A program made the translations under genes and the position numbers. DNA of 64,000 nucleotides, from contig JANBQC010000043.1 in NCBI GenBank assembly GCA_027576995.1, positions 17,457 through 81,456 of the forward strand. The letters run 5' to 3'. Source of the stretch: Dimargaris cristalligena. Lineage: Eukaryota > Kickxellomycota > Dimargaritomycetes > Dimargaritales > Dimargaritaceae. The notes beneath the pieces were generated by a model that saw only the letters and a program-made list of their open reading frames with translations, was not told the origin of the DNA and ran no database searches. Within the stretch, counting starts at the first letter, position 1, and each line of letters opens with the position of its first letter. Below, in pieces: positions 1-11,180 of the stretch.

Positions 1-468
1 CAGCCCCCCAAATACCACATGTTCGAACAAGAACTCCGCCGATTCCGGTATGCCGACGCGGTGGACAAGGCGTTCGATAAGGAAAACCGGGTAAACGACG
101 CTACCCGGATGGCCCTGCTTCAGGAATTAATCAACCGGGATGCGCTCGAACGGGCCCTCAGTGGTCGGGGTCTGCCATTTGTCCGCCGGCTACTAGCCCT
201 CGTCGGTCGGCACATTGAGAACGTCTACTACGCCGACGTCCTAGCTCCCGTCCTACACCTGCTCTTGGACCTGTACGCCCCCATAATGGAGGCCGATGAA
301 CTGGCCGAAATGCAGTTATTGAAAATTACGGAGCGGGTGGAGAAACAACTCGCTCTGCATAATTGTATCGCGCAGGCCCAGGCTAAACTAGAGATGTTGG
401 TCGGGTGCAGTAAAATGGCCACCGAGATTGACTTGGCGCCCGGAGATGATAAGTTTCCGAAGATGTAG
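1..468 (+). CDS. UTP15: UTP15 C-terminal fragment (SSU processome), 5' end outside window
   Basis: The reading frame is open from base 1 (QPPKYHMFEQELRRFRY...) to the TAG at 466-468, so the ATG at 19 is probably internal and the gene enters from the left. The roughly 155 residues resemble the conserved C-terminal domain of UTP15, recognised by a LRRFRYADAVDKAF helix, LLQELINRDALERALSGR and a LLLDLYAPIM helix. UTP15 is a WD40 protein of the t-UTP/UTP-A subcomplex. It works in the nucleolus on pre-18S rRNA processing and is linked to Pol I transcription. The WD40 propeller should lie upstream of the window. What is seen is only the all-helical tail; the family call rests on remembered motifs, not on a search. 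Confidence 0.8.
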   Translation, partial: QPPKYHMFEQELRRFRYADAVDKAFDKENRVNDATRMALLQELINRDALERALSGRGLPFVRRLLALVGRHIENVYYADVLAPVLHLLLDLYAPIMEADELAEMQLLKITERVEKQLALHNCIAQAQAKLEMLVGCSKMATEIDLAPGDDKFPKM

Positions 469-1254
469 AAATAGTACTACGGGCTGGGCGACCTTTTCTT
501 TTTTATAGGGATTTCTATACATTTTAATTATTACTCTTCTGTCTGGGCTGTGTTTGGTCTAACCCATATGCACACCGATTGCCGGTTTCCTCCACTTCGT
601 GTTTTCATGAACTCTGTTTTTTTAATATGCTGGGGTTCCTATGGGAGATTCCCCTTTGCGGGGAGTCCTATCGTATAAAAACTATTACTCTTATATACTA
701 TTTTTTTCTAGAGGTGGGTGGGTGTTGATAGCGTTCCTTCACTGGGATCCTTCATGAACTACTAGGCCGTGTGTTAATCAACTCAAAGTAGGACTGTTTG
801 ATCAGAGCTATATGGCCGAGATGGATGCATTCTAATTTCCCATTGCAGAAAGAGAAGAGAAGAGGATAATAGGCTACAGGGTACACGTGACCACGTGCTT
901 AGGATCAAACCAGGGGATTGGTTTCAGAGCACGGGAGGGAGGAGGCTTCCCTCTATGCTCTACACCTATCTTTGCCTGGAAAGAGCCTTGGCAAGTAGCG
1001 TCATATTAGGCAGCCTTGACTTCCACCTAGAACAAGTCTCAAAGCCACCGGGAAGGAGGCTCTCCTCCGCACCACATCACGCGCATTGGCCCTCACTTCG
1101 ACCCATTCTACCTCTCCTTATTCCTTGTTTGGTTAGTTTCCATTGGTTCAGTTCCATCTCCGACTTTGTGCTTCTGGACCACTCCTTCTGGTGTCGGTTG
1201 AATTTTCCCTCTTACTCTCTCACATACTCCGTCACACACCCTCGTCCAACCTAG
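469..1254. other. Spacer between UTP15 and SNX4
   Basis: No convincing gene. It holds the UTP15 3' region and the SNX4 promoter and 5' leader. About 1085-1250 is pyrimidine-rich, as in other leaders in this window. Two CACGTG hexamers at 884-897 are annotated separately. Confidence 0.6.
884..897. promoter_or_regulatory. Tandem CACGTG E-boxes upstream of SNX4
   Basis: Two perfect CACGTG palindromes (884-889 and 892-897) lie 2 nt apart, about 360 bp before the SNX4 ATG. The first is followed by AC (CACGTGAC), the bHLH-type site bound by Cbf1/Pho4-like factors in fungi and by TFEB/MITF (the CLEAR element) in animals. Binding in this organism is inferred. Confidence 0.45.
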
Positions 1255-3338
1255 ATGGGGGACTCCGAATATGACCAGGTCAGCTGGAACCAGTCGCCGT
1301 CCAAGCCCACCAGCAAGTCGCCACCCACCTCCGCCAAGCGCACCGTACCAGCCGTGAGTCCGGTCGTCGTGGATGATCCGCTGGGTCTCATGTCCTCGCA
1401 AATCTACCAGCAGTCACCTCCCGTGAGCCCTAGTCCCGAAACCCCCGCTAAGCCGTCCACCGAAAAAAGCCCCCTGGTCAGCAGTTCCCCGTTGAGGAGT
1501 GACCGGCCTCCCAAGCTGGCTACCTCTCCACCGGCCCAGCCCCATCGCTTAGCCTCTTCCCCGTCGGTGCAGCCCCAGTGGAGCCCTCCCTCGACCGCCG
1601 GAACTCGCCCGGAAGCTCCGGCCGCCTCCCTGATTGACCCCTTTGACTCATCGTGGGGGGAATTCCCCACCGCTGACGCCAGTGCTCCCCCGGCCCTCTG
1701 GTCCCGCTCTCCGGCCCAGTCCCCCACATTTCCCGCAGGCAGTCCCCCGCACCGAACGTCCGCGGGGTTCGACCGGGGGGACCCCGCGTCCAGTGGTATC
1801 GGCCCCAGCACGTTGCCTATTCATTCCTCACCGGCGTTCACTTCCGACCCAAGTGGCTTCGCCGCCGGTGGTTCGCCCTCTTCCGTGGGTTCCGCCGATG
1901 CCTGCCCTTACGAAATCCACGTATCCGATCCGCGTAAAGAGAGCGACGGTACGGCCCAGGCCCACATCTCTTACCTGGTGTCCTCCCTCAAGAAGATCCC
2001 CGGATCGGACCACCGCAGTAAAACCACGCTGCGTCGCCGTTACCAGGATTTCGTCTGGCTGCACTCCAACCTTAGCAAAGACTACCCCGCCTGCGCCCTG
2101 CCACCGCTTCCGGGCAAGTACCGGATGGAATATATTACGGGTGACCGCTTCAGCGATGACTTTGTGCAGAAGCGCCGTTCCTGCCTAGAGCGGTTCCTGA
2201 CCCGGTTAGCGCGCCACCCTCTGCTGCGCACCAGTCACTACTTTGTCGTATTTTTGGAGGCGCGGGACTGGAGTTCCGAATACGAGGAAAAGGCCAAGGG
2301 CGAGAGCATGCTGGAGAATCTCAGCGACGCCTTTTTGAACGCCTTTTCCAAGATTAAGAAACGCGACGAAAAATTCATCGAGATCAAGGAAATCGTCGAC
2401 AAGTTAGAAGAGAATCTCACCGCGGTGGAGAAACTCTACTCCCGGATCGGTAAACGCGAGACTGAGGCCGCCGAAGCTTACGCCGAATTGAGCAAAGGTC
2501 TACTGGAACTGAGCCGACTCGAGTCGGGGGTGACACAACCCCTGGCCGCGGCCGGACGGACGGTGGGCCGATTCAGCGACCAACTCAAGACCCTTACGGG
2601 CGGGATTGACGAAACGTACCTCAGTCAAATCCACGAATACATCGCCTACAGCCACTGCTTCAAGGCCATCCTCAAACTGCGGGACCAGAAGCAGGTCGAC
2701 TTCGAAGAACTATCCCACTACCTGCAGACCACCACGGCGGAATTGGAACGTATCTCCCAAAACCAGAGTGCCTCGCTGGGCGGCTTTACCTCGTTCATTA
2801 AGGGCAAGTACCGTGAAATGAAAGGAGTGGACCACGAGCAATTGCGGCGGGAGCGGATCGCTAGACTAGAAAAGAAGGTCAGCGAACTCCAACCCGCTGT
2901 CGAAGTCAGTCACGAGGAGGCCACCAAGTGCTCCGACATTGTGACCAAGGAATTGGACGTGTTTCAGAACATTAAAACGGCGGACTTCAAGCAGCATCTG
3001 GGTGACCTGGCTGACCACCAAATCCAATTTTACGAACGGGTAAGTACAATCGGATATGAGGCGGGTTAAAGAGAGAGAGAGAGAGAGAGTGTGTGTGTGT
3101 GTGTGTGTGGTTAGGTGGCTTTGATTGAAACCCTGTGTTCTATTATGAATTATAGCATCGGATTCTATTGCCAATCATGAGCCTATCCAACCACTTTCGC
3201 CGAGATCTAATGCCGTAAATATAACCACATCCATTGTATATTTCCTTATTCGCCCCATCTTATTTAATGAACGTGCAGGCCATGGCCACTTGGGAGAGTT
3301 TAATTCCCATGCTGGAAAGCGTCGAGCTGGACGACTAA
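1255..3338 (+). CDS. SNX4: Sorting nexin SNX4/Atg24 (PX-BAR), 2 exons
   Basis: Exons 1255-3039 and 3279-3338; intron 3040-3278 (GTAAGT...GCAG, phase 0); 614 aa. The ATG at 1255 directly follows an in-frame TAG. Residues 1-214 are a Pro/Ser-rich disordered leader, longer than in yeast. The PX domain (about 215-340) carries the Snx4 signature RRRYQDF...LPPLPGKYRMEYITGDRF, with basic residues for PI3P binding. A helical BAR domain follows (about 350-614), and the short second exon (AMATWESLIPMLESVELDD) completes the terminal helix. Snx4 dimerises with Snx41/42-type partners to recycle endosomal cargo such as SNAREs and the ATP-binding cassette retriever Atg27, and acts in selective autophagy. 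Without splicing the frame would stop at 3069 inside the intron. Confidence 0.9.
3071..3109. repeat. (GA)n(GT)n microsatellite in SNX4 intron
   Basis: About 19 nt of GA repeat run straight into about 20 nt of GT repeat, 30 nt after the SNX4 intron donor. Compound dinucleotide tracts like this are length-variable; a purine tract so close to a donor could affect splicing (inference). Confidence 0.9.
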
Positions 3339-4164
3339 GCCCCGAACAGTTGGTCAACGAGGTTCTCTCCCCTTTGCGTCGATAATTATCCATGCAATCC
3401 AATGTGCTCGATACCGCCAACCCATTTGATGGCCAACCGGTCGGTCCGGATATCGAGTAGCCGAATAGATTAGACTGAACCTCGTCTTTCCATCATTACA
3501 AGCCTACCTTTAATAAGTTTTTTTCTTTCGTTATGTACAATTATTTATCTGTTCCCAATACCCACTGGCTGCTTTTCAGCAAGTTTGTCGTTTAATAAAT
3601 CAGCCATTGTTTTATTTACCAGCACCTGGTCGACTCTAGTCGCGTTAGAATTGGTTAAACAGTTCTCAGCCATGACATTCGTCCCGATCATTGTGCCATA
3701 CACCGCCCCACTGACGAGTTAATTTGCCAAATCGGCTTGAATGGTGGTTGATCCATTGGCGGTAAATTTGCTGGAAAATCAAAGTTTAGCGGCCATTTTG
3801 ATAATTGTGTGTTAGCAACCCTTGAGAGGTTGTTGACAAGAGAGGCAGTATTACTAGCCTTGTTTAACATTACTTTTTATGATGTTATCCATCAAGTGAA
3901 GCCAGGGTATATCTCCCAGCCCCATGAAAGGCCAGGACTAGGCGACGCATTTCCACTGGGGCAGAGTAGCTGGCCCATGAGCCCGAAACAACCTGACTGC
4001 TACCCATTCAATACCCCCCCTACTGGACAATACCATCTCAATACTCCTTCATTCAAGGGCATTGTACTTCTTTACCCCGCCAACTTTGCTACCTGTGTTT
4101 TCATTATAACCGATCCGCCTTGGGCTAGTAGTTACCTTATACTAGTCCCACCCCTACCTTTACC
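3339..4164. other. Spacer between SNX4 and DDB1
   Basis: Contains the SNX4 3' region with a possible AATAAA near 3594 and the DDB1 5' region. Open frames in here start at non-ATG codons or show no recognisable protein. No repeat recognised. Confidence 0.5.
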
Positions 4165-7100
4165 ATGTCCCCTGCTTATCCCTCCGCATCCACAGAACCC
4201 ATCGTCGGGTCCGGTCCGAACCCCGACGCGAATTCGCCCACCCATTATGTGTATACTCGAACCATTCTACCCAGTCCGCTTATTTTGAAATCCCTCGTAG
4301 GTCACTTTAGCGGTGGAAAACAGCCCGAGCTGCTCGTGAGCAATGTAAGAACTGCACCCTACCTGGTTGCCAATGAGTTGGCCTGGCTTCGTAGGGGTGG
4401 CTACCGACTGGGCTAAATTATTCAGAGTTTGATGGCCTAGTCGTTGGAAGTGGGGCTGGGCCTTATTACTGCGTGATCCCTGTGTGGGCCGCCCACTTTT
4501 ACCAGCCGTTTCAGCAGCTCCGGTCTGAATCAAGGACTCTCTAGACGCGGCAGACAGTTGGCATGGCCGTATTATCTGTATTATTATTATAATCCCAATC
4601 TAAATACATAAGTAGCGCCCGTTCCACTAACTATGGTCTTTATATAATGTGTCTATTTCATTTTAACCTTGGACCTCGGCGGGTTCGTTAACCGCACTCC
4701 TTCCTTATGGCGGGCCTAGGAAGCATCATTGACTTTATACTCTATTGCATTTGATAATACCCTATCGAGCTGGCGACAGTTTAGCCCGGCCGGCCTTATC
4801 ACCGACATCGACACCCTGCCCCACATTATCCCGCAGGCCTTTCCCCGATCACTGAATAGTGCGCGGGATCTCTTATTATGCCTAACCGATCAGGGGACCC
4901 TTTCCATTGTCGGAATCGATACCACCCCTGGCCCCTCCGGTGGACTAGGCCCCACCCCGCCGTGTCGATTCCAAGTCCTCCAAGAATTAGTCGTGTCTCC
5001 GCTGGGTCTCAACCCATTCAACCGCAACCACCGGCTCTGCGTGGACCCCCTTTCCCGTGCCTTCGCCGTCACGGCCCTTAAAAATTCCTTCCAAATATTT
5101 TTGGTCAACAACGCCTATTACAATCGCCACTTTATAGCCACCGACGGGGTAGATTCGAAACCCATGGGTCCGTCGGACGAGCTGTCTCCGGATTTAACCC
5201 AAACCCCAGTGAATGTCCCCACCTCTGCGGCCCAGCAAAGCTCGCCACCCCTTCGGGTCGATTTGATCCAGGAAAGTCGGATATTTTCGGTACCAGGCAC
5301 CATCCTTCATTTGGCGTTCCTCCACCCGCGCAGTCACGAAAAGGACCGCGTGCTCTTGGCGATGGTTTTGGTACTGGACCACCCCGTATCGGCCGTCAGT
5401 ATTTACATTTACGAGTTCTGGCTCCGGCCCCCTCTGCCCACCCCTGATCAGCCCCGGTCTACCCCTTCCACCATTCTCAAAGATACCCGCCATTACGCTC
5501 GGCTACCTTTCCCCCGGGGGGCATCCTTCCCCCGTCATTTGATCCCCCTGGCCGCTTATCCTGAATCATTCCTACTCGTAAATAAGCACGAGCTACTTTG
5601 GATTGACGCGGAAGATGCGGCGTCCGGTCATGTTCACCATGTAACGCATCAATTGCCCCTCCACCCCTGCCATCACTCACCCCTAGGGATCACCACCTTT
5701 GCCACCACCCCGCCCCGTGCGTCCGACTCGGCGACGACCTGTTATTTGGGTACTGCGGATCAGTGCCTCATTCGCGTCACCCTGGGTCTCCACCGTCAGG
5801 TCAAAATTCGGATATTTTCCTTCGACAGCCCCGGCTGTCTTAGCCTGGCCGTACTTTCCAGCGACCGCTGGGCCGGCGATTCCCTACTGGTGGCTGGGGA
5901 TATGGGCGATCACCGCATCCTCCTGGTAGCCCCGCCGTTCGAATCAGGGTCCCATACCGGAGTGGTCATCAAACAGAACCTGCCCAACAGCGCGCCTATT
6001 CATAGCTTAGTTGTGGCACCCGGAGCGCCCGGCCGGCCCAAGACCATTTGGCTCGCCGGGGGCCAGTGGCCCACTGCTTCAATTACCCGTATTCGCCATC
6101 AAACCCCCGTGACCATTCCTTATGAGTCGGACCCCGCGTTCCCCCATGCCCAAGGCCTATGGGTCTTATCCCATGAATCCAAGCGGTATATCGTCCTTAG
6201 CTATACGGATAACACCCGGGTGCTAAGTTGGCGGGGGGATGCCTTATTCGATGCCGAGTTAGGTGACACATTCGCCCATTCAACTTCTACTGTGTATTGC
6301 GGCACGCTTCCTACTCACTCCACGCAAGTCCAAGTTGTCCCCACGATGGTTAGTTGGTGGTTGCACCACTTGGACGGGGATACTGCACAGCCGATAAAGT
6401 GGACTGCCCCGTCCCGTATAACCCAAGCCACCATTGCCCATGACCACGTTATTGTCATTAGCACCTCCGCATCGGCCGGCCCTCTCGGGTGGCAACTCCT
6501 GTCGCTTCGTTTATCATCCGATCTCAGCCCGAAAATCCTAGAATATATCTGCCCCACCCGTTTCCCAACGGAAGCCAGTTCCCTGTTGGCTTACCACCAT
6601 GAAGCCGTCGGCCGCCTCGAGTGCTTCGTAGGAGTATACCCGGCATCGCTGACCCGGCTGAGCTGGTCGGGGAAGGACTGGATTCACGTGGGTACTTATA
6701 CCCCCGATCCCCGGGCGGATTTGGACCTGCGAACGATTCACTCGATGGCCTGGCTCGACCGATCCCCCGAAACTATTTACCTTCTCTTGGGTCTACGGAG
6801 TGGGGATTGTGTGGGCTATCCCGTCTTTAAACCCACTGTGAACCGGGATTTGGATGTCCAATGGGACCAGCCGCGTCTCTTCCGACTGGGCCATTTACCG
6901 GTGCGACTATTCGGTTTCGAAGCACAGCCCCAAAGGGCCATTGTGGCCCAGTCCGAGCAATTATGGGAAATTACGGACAGTCCCCAGGGACCTTTGCCCA
7001 TTCCGATGGCTTATACGCCGGCTAAGCGACTGGCCGCTTTGGTACCTTTGGGCAACTCCGACGGAACCCAAGGAAATTATATCGCCCTGGCAGACGATCG

Positions 7101-8886
7101 ATTGGTCCAACTATCCACTCGGCCGGGAACCCGGCAATGTATCAAAAGGTGGCCGTCAACCATTTCACCTAAACACATTCACTTCGACCCGCTGACCAAT
7201 ACCCTTATTGTAACCGGGCATAACCCGACCCTAGAACTGGACCAGCTGCTAGTCGTGGATCCTGAGACGGGCCGCACCTTAGCGCACCAATCCCTGCTAC
7301 CCCGCGAACAGGTGTTCTGTTTCTGTGCCTGGACCATCCAGGATAAAAGGCAATACCGCTACTTCTGTATTGGAACTAGCCTACCTGATGGTGGGGGTCC
7401 GTCCGAAGACCGCGGGAATGGCAGCACTACTAGTGGCGGGGGTGGTACCGGACTGGGCACGAAGGGGCGGGTGGTGATGTATAATGTGAAACGAACTCCC
7501 CCTGCCCAACCCACCCCCGTGGATCTGAAATTTGTCTGGGATTTAGAACGGGAAGGCACCATTACCCGGATGGCCCCTTTTGGGTTAAACGGCCTTATTG
7601 TGGCATCAACATCCCAAGTGTCGCTGTTCGAGTTGAATCCCGATCAAAAAAAGCTCAAAGAACTGACCCGGTTCCCCTTGGATTCCCCCGTGCGGGCCCT
7701 TGATACCCGGGGCCATTTGCTCGTCCTGGCCCCAATTGCGGGGCCGTTGCAACTTTGGCGGTACGACCCCGTCCAGGCCCAGTTTAATTTGGAACAGTCC
7801 ACCAGTTCGGCCCTTCATGTCTGTCGTACGTTGCTTTTGGCCCCCTCCGTGGTCTTGGCCGCCGGCCAATTCGGGGGTCTTCTCGGTTTGGCCCGACCCC
7901 TCGCCAACGAGTCGGATACAGGCTCTTCGGGATGGCTATCTTCCACACCGTCGGACCAGGCCGCGATACATGGTCCCGAGTTGGCCCTGCGACCGGATTT
8001 TTGGATGAGTACGTACGATACGTTCCGCCAATTGGCAACGAGCACTCAGAATCACTTACCGTGGGCATTACATTCCCCAGGGAGTTGGGGTGATCGGCGT
8101 GACCGGATCCCGCGGGTATTCCGGGACTACCAGGTCGAATCGACCCTCTATCGGCTGGAAGGCCAGCAAACCGAACCATCGGCGTTCCCAACTAGCCGAT
8201 CATTACAAACTATGAACCTAGATTTGCATGGTGATGCGGACATTGCTACAAATATGAAAATGGATTCCGGTTGGGCGGTATCCAGTTATCGGCCGGGAGT
8301 GACCAGTGAAATCTGGGATAGCGAAACCCCTACTCCGACCGTGGTCTACGGCGGATCGCTGACCGGTACCGTATTTGGTCTGCTCCCCATCCGGGCCTCC
8401 CTATTCCGCATTCTCGCCGCCATTCAACAGCAAATGGGACAGATCTACCGGAGTGGCTACAGTGGGATTAATAACGGATTTTTGGCATCATTCCCCAGTC
8501 TCCGATTGGCGGAAGGGGAGCCCCGAAGAGGTCATGCCCAAACAATCGCTGGTACAACCCCTTGGGGTGATACCACCCCTGGTGTTATCAATGGTGATTT
8601 GGTTCATTTATGGTTTAATCAGCTATCAGAAGTGGATCGGCAAATCATTATCCAAAATTGTCCAGAATTAATGCAACTGGCCCGGGCTTTCATGCGACAC
8701 CTCCAATTGCAGGGGCAAGCAAATCCTGGCCATTTGGGACTGGCGGTAGCTCGGGATAATTGGCATACTAGTACTCAGTCCAGCAGCAACTTGGCCAATG
8801 AATCCGAGCCGGACTTAAGCCGTTTTACAGATATACTGGCCGCGATTGTAACGGAACTCGACTTGGCCATTGGGTTTACGGAATAA
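4165..8886 (+). CDS. DDB1: DDB1-like CPSF_A-family triple beta-propeller protein, 2 exons
   Basis: Exons 4165-4344 and 4720-8886; intron 4345-4719 (GTAAGA...CCTAG, phase 0); 1448 aa. Exon 1 supplies the family N-terminus (HYVYTRTILPS...VGHFSGGKQPELLVSN). The long open frame of exon 2 has no ATG at its start, which confirms the splice. DDB1-like landmarks are APIHSLVV...GLWVL, YTDNTRVLSW...YCG, DQLLVVDPETGRTLAHQ followed by GRVVMYNV, and the terminal GVINGDLVHLWFNQL plus a short helical tail ending DILAAIVTELDLAI. These favour DDB1 over the paralogues RSE1/SF3B3 and CFT1. DDB1 is the adaptor of CUL4 ubiquitin ligases acting in nucleotide excision repair and replication control. It is about 300 residues longer than human DDB1, with Gly/Ser/Pro-rich loops (for example about 7385-7455). 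The stop lies 5 nt before a repeat. Confidence 0.8.
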
Positions 8887-9415
8887 TGGTCTAAGAGAAA
8901 TTTAATCCATCAATATAAAATTTTGAATTAGATTTAGACCAGAAAATAGGGAGTGCCTTGCTGTTTATCCAATGAGCCCCGCCCTATTGAACAAATACTT
9001 CATTTTATACTTGAAATTATCCTCACTCATGCTAAGTTCTAAATAAGCCGATAGTGGGTTCCTGTATAATTCTAAAGATGGGATATGCCTTATCTGCAAT
9101 TAGATTTTTAATAAATACCTCTTTCAGTATATGGCTCTTACATTTGATAAGTGTTACACCAGCTCATGAAAAACAGTGCCTTCTGGTGTTTTCATAGGGT
9201 CTGGGCAAAGGTCGCATGGTGTAAAGTATTATCCACCCATTATATATTGTCTGAAGCTGCTGATAGCTGTGCCATTTTTCCGTAGCCAACTCCAACAAAT
9301 TGATTAGAGCCCCTTAACACCCCCCCCTCCAATTGCATCAATGGCCATGGGCCCTGTTCTGTATTGCTATATTCAATCTCAAAATAAAATATTAAAATAA
9401 AAGTGTGAATATATA

Positions 9416-9574
9416 TGTGTTGGCGTCAGGATCATCTAATCCACCGCTAGGATTCAGATTATGGACTGGCGTACCTTGCTCGACTGCAGAACGCTGGGGC
9501 GTGGATGGCGGTATACCCGGGCTGGACGAAGGTGGGACGCTAGGTCCAGAGGAACGAATGGGGAGGCGCGACAT
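9416..9574 (-). pseudogene. Truncated first-exon-like fragment carried in the repeat
   Basis: An ATG at 9574 on the minus strand opens a frame with host-like GC-rich codons: MSRLPIRSSGPSVPPSSSPG then a Pro/Ser/Gly-rich stretch ending in GGLDDPDANT. Coding character stops exactly at the insert boundary, and the frame then reads into AT-rich repeat sequence to a stop. About 53 residues look genuine. I do not recognise the parent gene; Ser/Pro-rich starts like this are common in disordered N-termini of nuclear proteins. A captured gene fragment is the likeliest explanation. Confidence 0.4.
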
Positions 9575-9978
9575 TGAAGAGAGAGTGTTAAGTGTTGATG
9601 TATTTTGAGGGAAGAAATTTAGTAATTATTAGTATTTTATTTTATTTTTATAGTAATCGTGAAGAGAATAGGAATTATGAACAAAGTATTGTTTTCCTGT
9701 TGCAGGAAGAGGGCTCCCTGAACTGAGATCATAAATCAGCCATTATAAATAATACAGAATGTCATTAACAGGTTTGAATACCATCATTATCATCATAACA
9801 CATGGCCATTAATATGAGTATGAAATAACAAATCGGGAGTTGACTTCCCAAAAGGCATGGAATATTTCTCATGAAATTTGTCATATCAGTTAAAATCGTC
9901 AAATCAGCATAAGAATCGGCAGATAAGTTGATAGCCGGATGGTAAAGGCTGTTGGCCAACATTCTCACGGCACTACAT
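9416..9978. other. GC-rich 0.56-kb insert inside copy A
   Basis: Copy B runs uninterrupted across this point (GTGTGAATATATATACTGAC on the element strand), while copy A has about 563 extra bases flanked by ATAT-like duplicated sequence. The first 160 bases are GC-rich with many CpGs, unlike the surrounding repeat, and read as a coding exon on the minus strand (next entry). The rest is AT-richer and could be the leader and promoter of that exon. Confidence 0.6.
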
Positions 9979-11129
9979 ATACTGACCTCCAGTAAACTAG
10001 GTGTATGCTTGATACCCAGTCAATATAAAAGTCGAAATATAGATGTAATGAACTGAATTTTATTAGCAAAATAGAAAATCACAATGTTTTGGGTTAGTTA
10101 AGAAGAATTTGAGTTGTTTACAATCACCCATGGATTGTGATTTCAGTCAACATTGAGGTGAAGAGAGATGTTTGAAGTGGATAGGGAAAATGAGATCACT
10201 GGTGGTTCCAAACTCTTGTTAAATTTGGCCAGAGCCAGGTGCTGCCATCTATTCAAGAGACAAAATTACTAATGAATAAAACCAAGCCCATTTCTGCAGC
10301 CATGAATCAATTGACAAACCAGCCACCAAGCCTTTGTCTGTTGCTTGGATGACTGGTGTAAAATTGACAATTAGTCTTTGGTTTCCAATACTACATAATA
10401 TTTATTGGTACAGGCCAGAAAAATAAGGGGCATTCCACTAGATGGAACCACATCTGTATAAAATGATGGAAGTTCCTCATCAGTAAAAGCTATCAGTCAA
10501 AATACATGCAATAGTAATAATATACTATATATATTCTGATTAATAGAAACCCTCTTTCCCAGGTAATTCTTGGTATATTACTCTGGGTCAGATGGGGGAG
10601 GCAGGGGGCTGATCTTGTAAAGTCTGGGAAATCCCTCCAAGATCTTTTTTGGGGCTTTTGAATTTTGCCATGGTGGGGGGGGGGTATTTGAATTTGGTAT
10701 CTCCAATACTGCAGAGGGTGGCCCCTAGTTGCCTATGGGGCCACAAGGAATAATATATAAGAAAACTGACTTTAATAATGACATGGTATTAAAGTTAGTG
10801 AGTTGATGAAAAAAATATTGAAAACATGGGGAGAAAACCAATGCCTTTTATATAAGAGTTTATAATAAAAAAACTACTAGTGGTGCACTATTCAAAATGG
10901 TAACTTTGCAGACCTAAGTGAGCTAGGGTGGCTTTACTTGAAAAAGAAATCATGGGAGAATAATAGGTGGATATATGATGAATATCCTGAACAAAACTGA
11001 AGGTGCCTTTCATTTTGATCATGTTCTTTGTTAACTATTGGTATTGAAATTGAGAAGCTTTCAAAAATGAGGTTCATTACTGGTACACCCCCCAAGTTTT
11101 TCAAAGGCTGTGGCCTGTCCTTGTTGGGA

Positions 11130-11180
11130 GACTATGTGTGCTTTACATGCCTTGTCCATAAATTAGTAAAGCACATAGTC
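11130..11180 (+). repeat. Conserved hairpin in copy A
   Basis: GACTATGTGTGCTTTAC (11130-11146) pairs with GTAAAGCACATAGTC (11166-11180): a 15-bp stem with a 2-nt bulge and a 19-nt loop. The same arms are intact in copy B (36485-36535). It lies within the best-conserved part of the element and within a 77-codon open frame (11028-11261) that begins TTG, not ATG. Confidence 0.75.

Noticed and set aside
4165..8886. Annotation as CFT1 (CPSF160) or RSE1 (SF3B3)
   Set aside because: The central and C-terminal blocks (TRVL...YCG, LLVVDPETGRTLAHQ, terminal INGDL plus short helix) fit DDB1 better than either paralogue.
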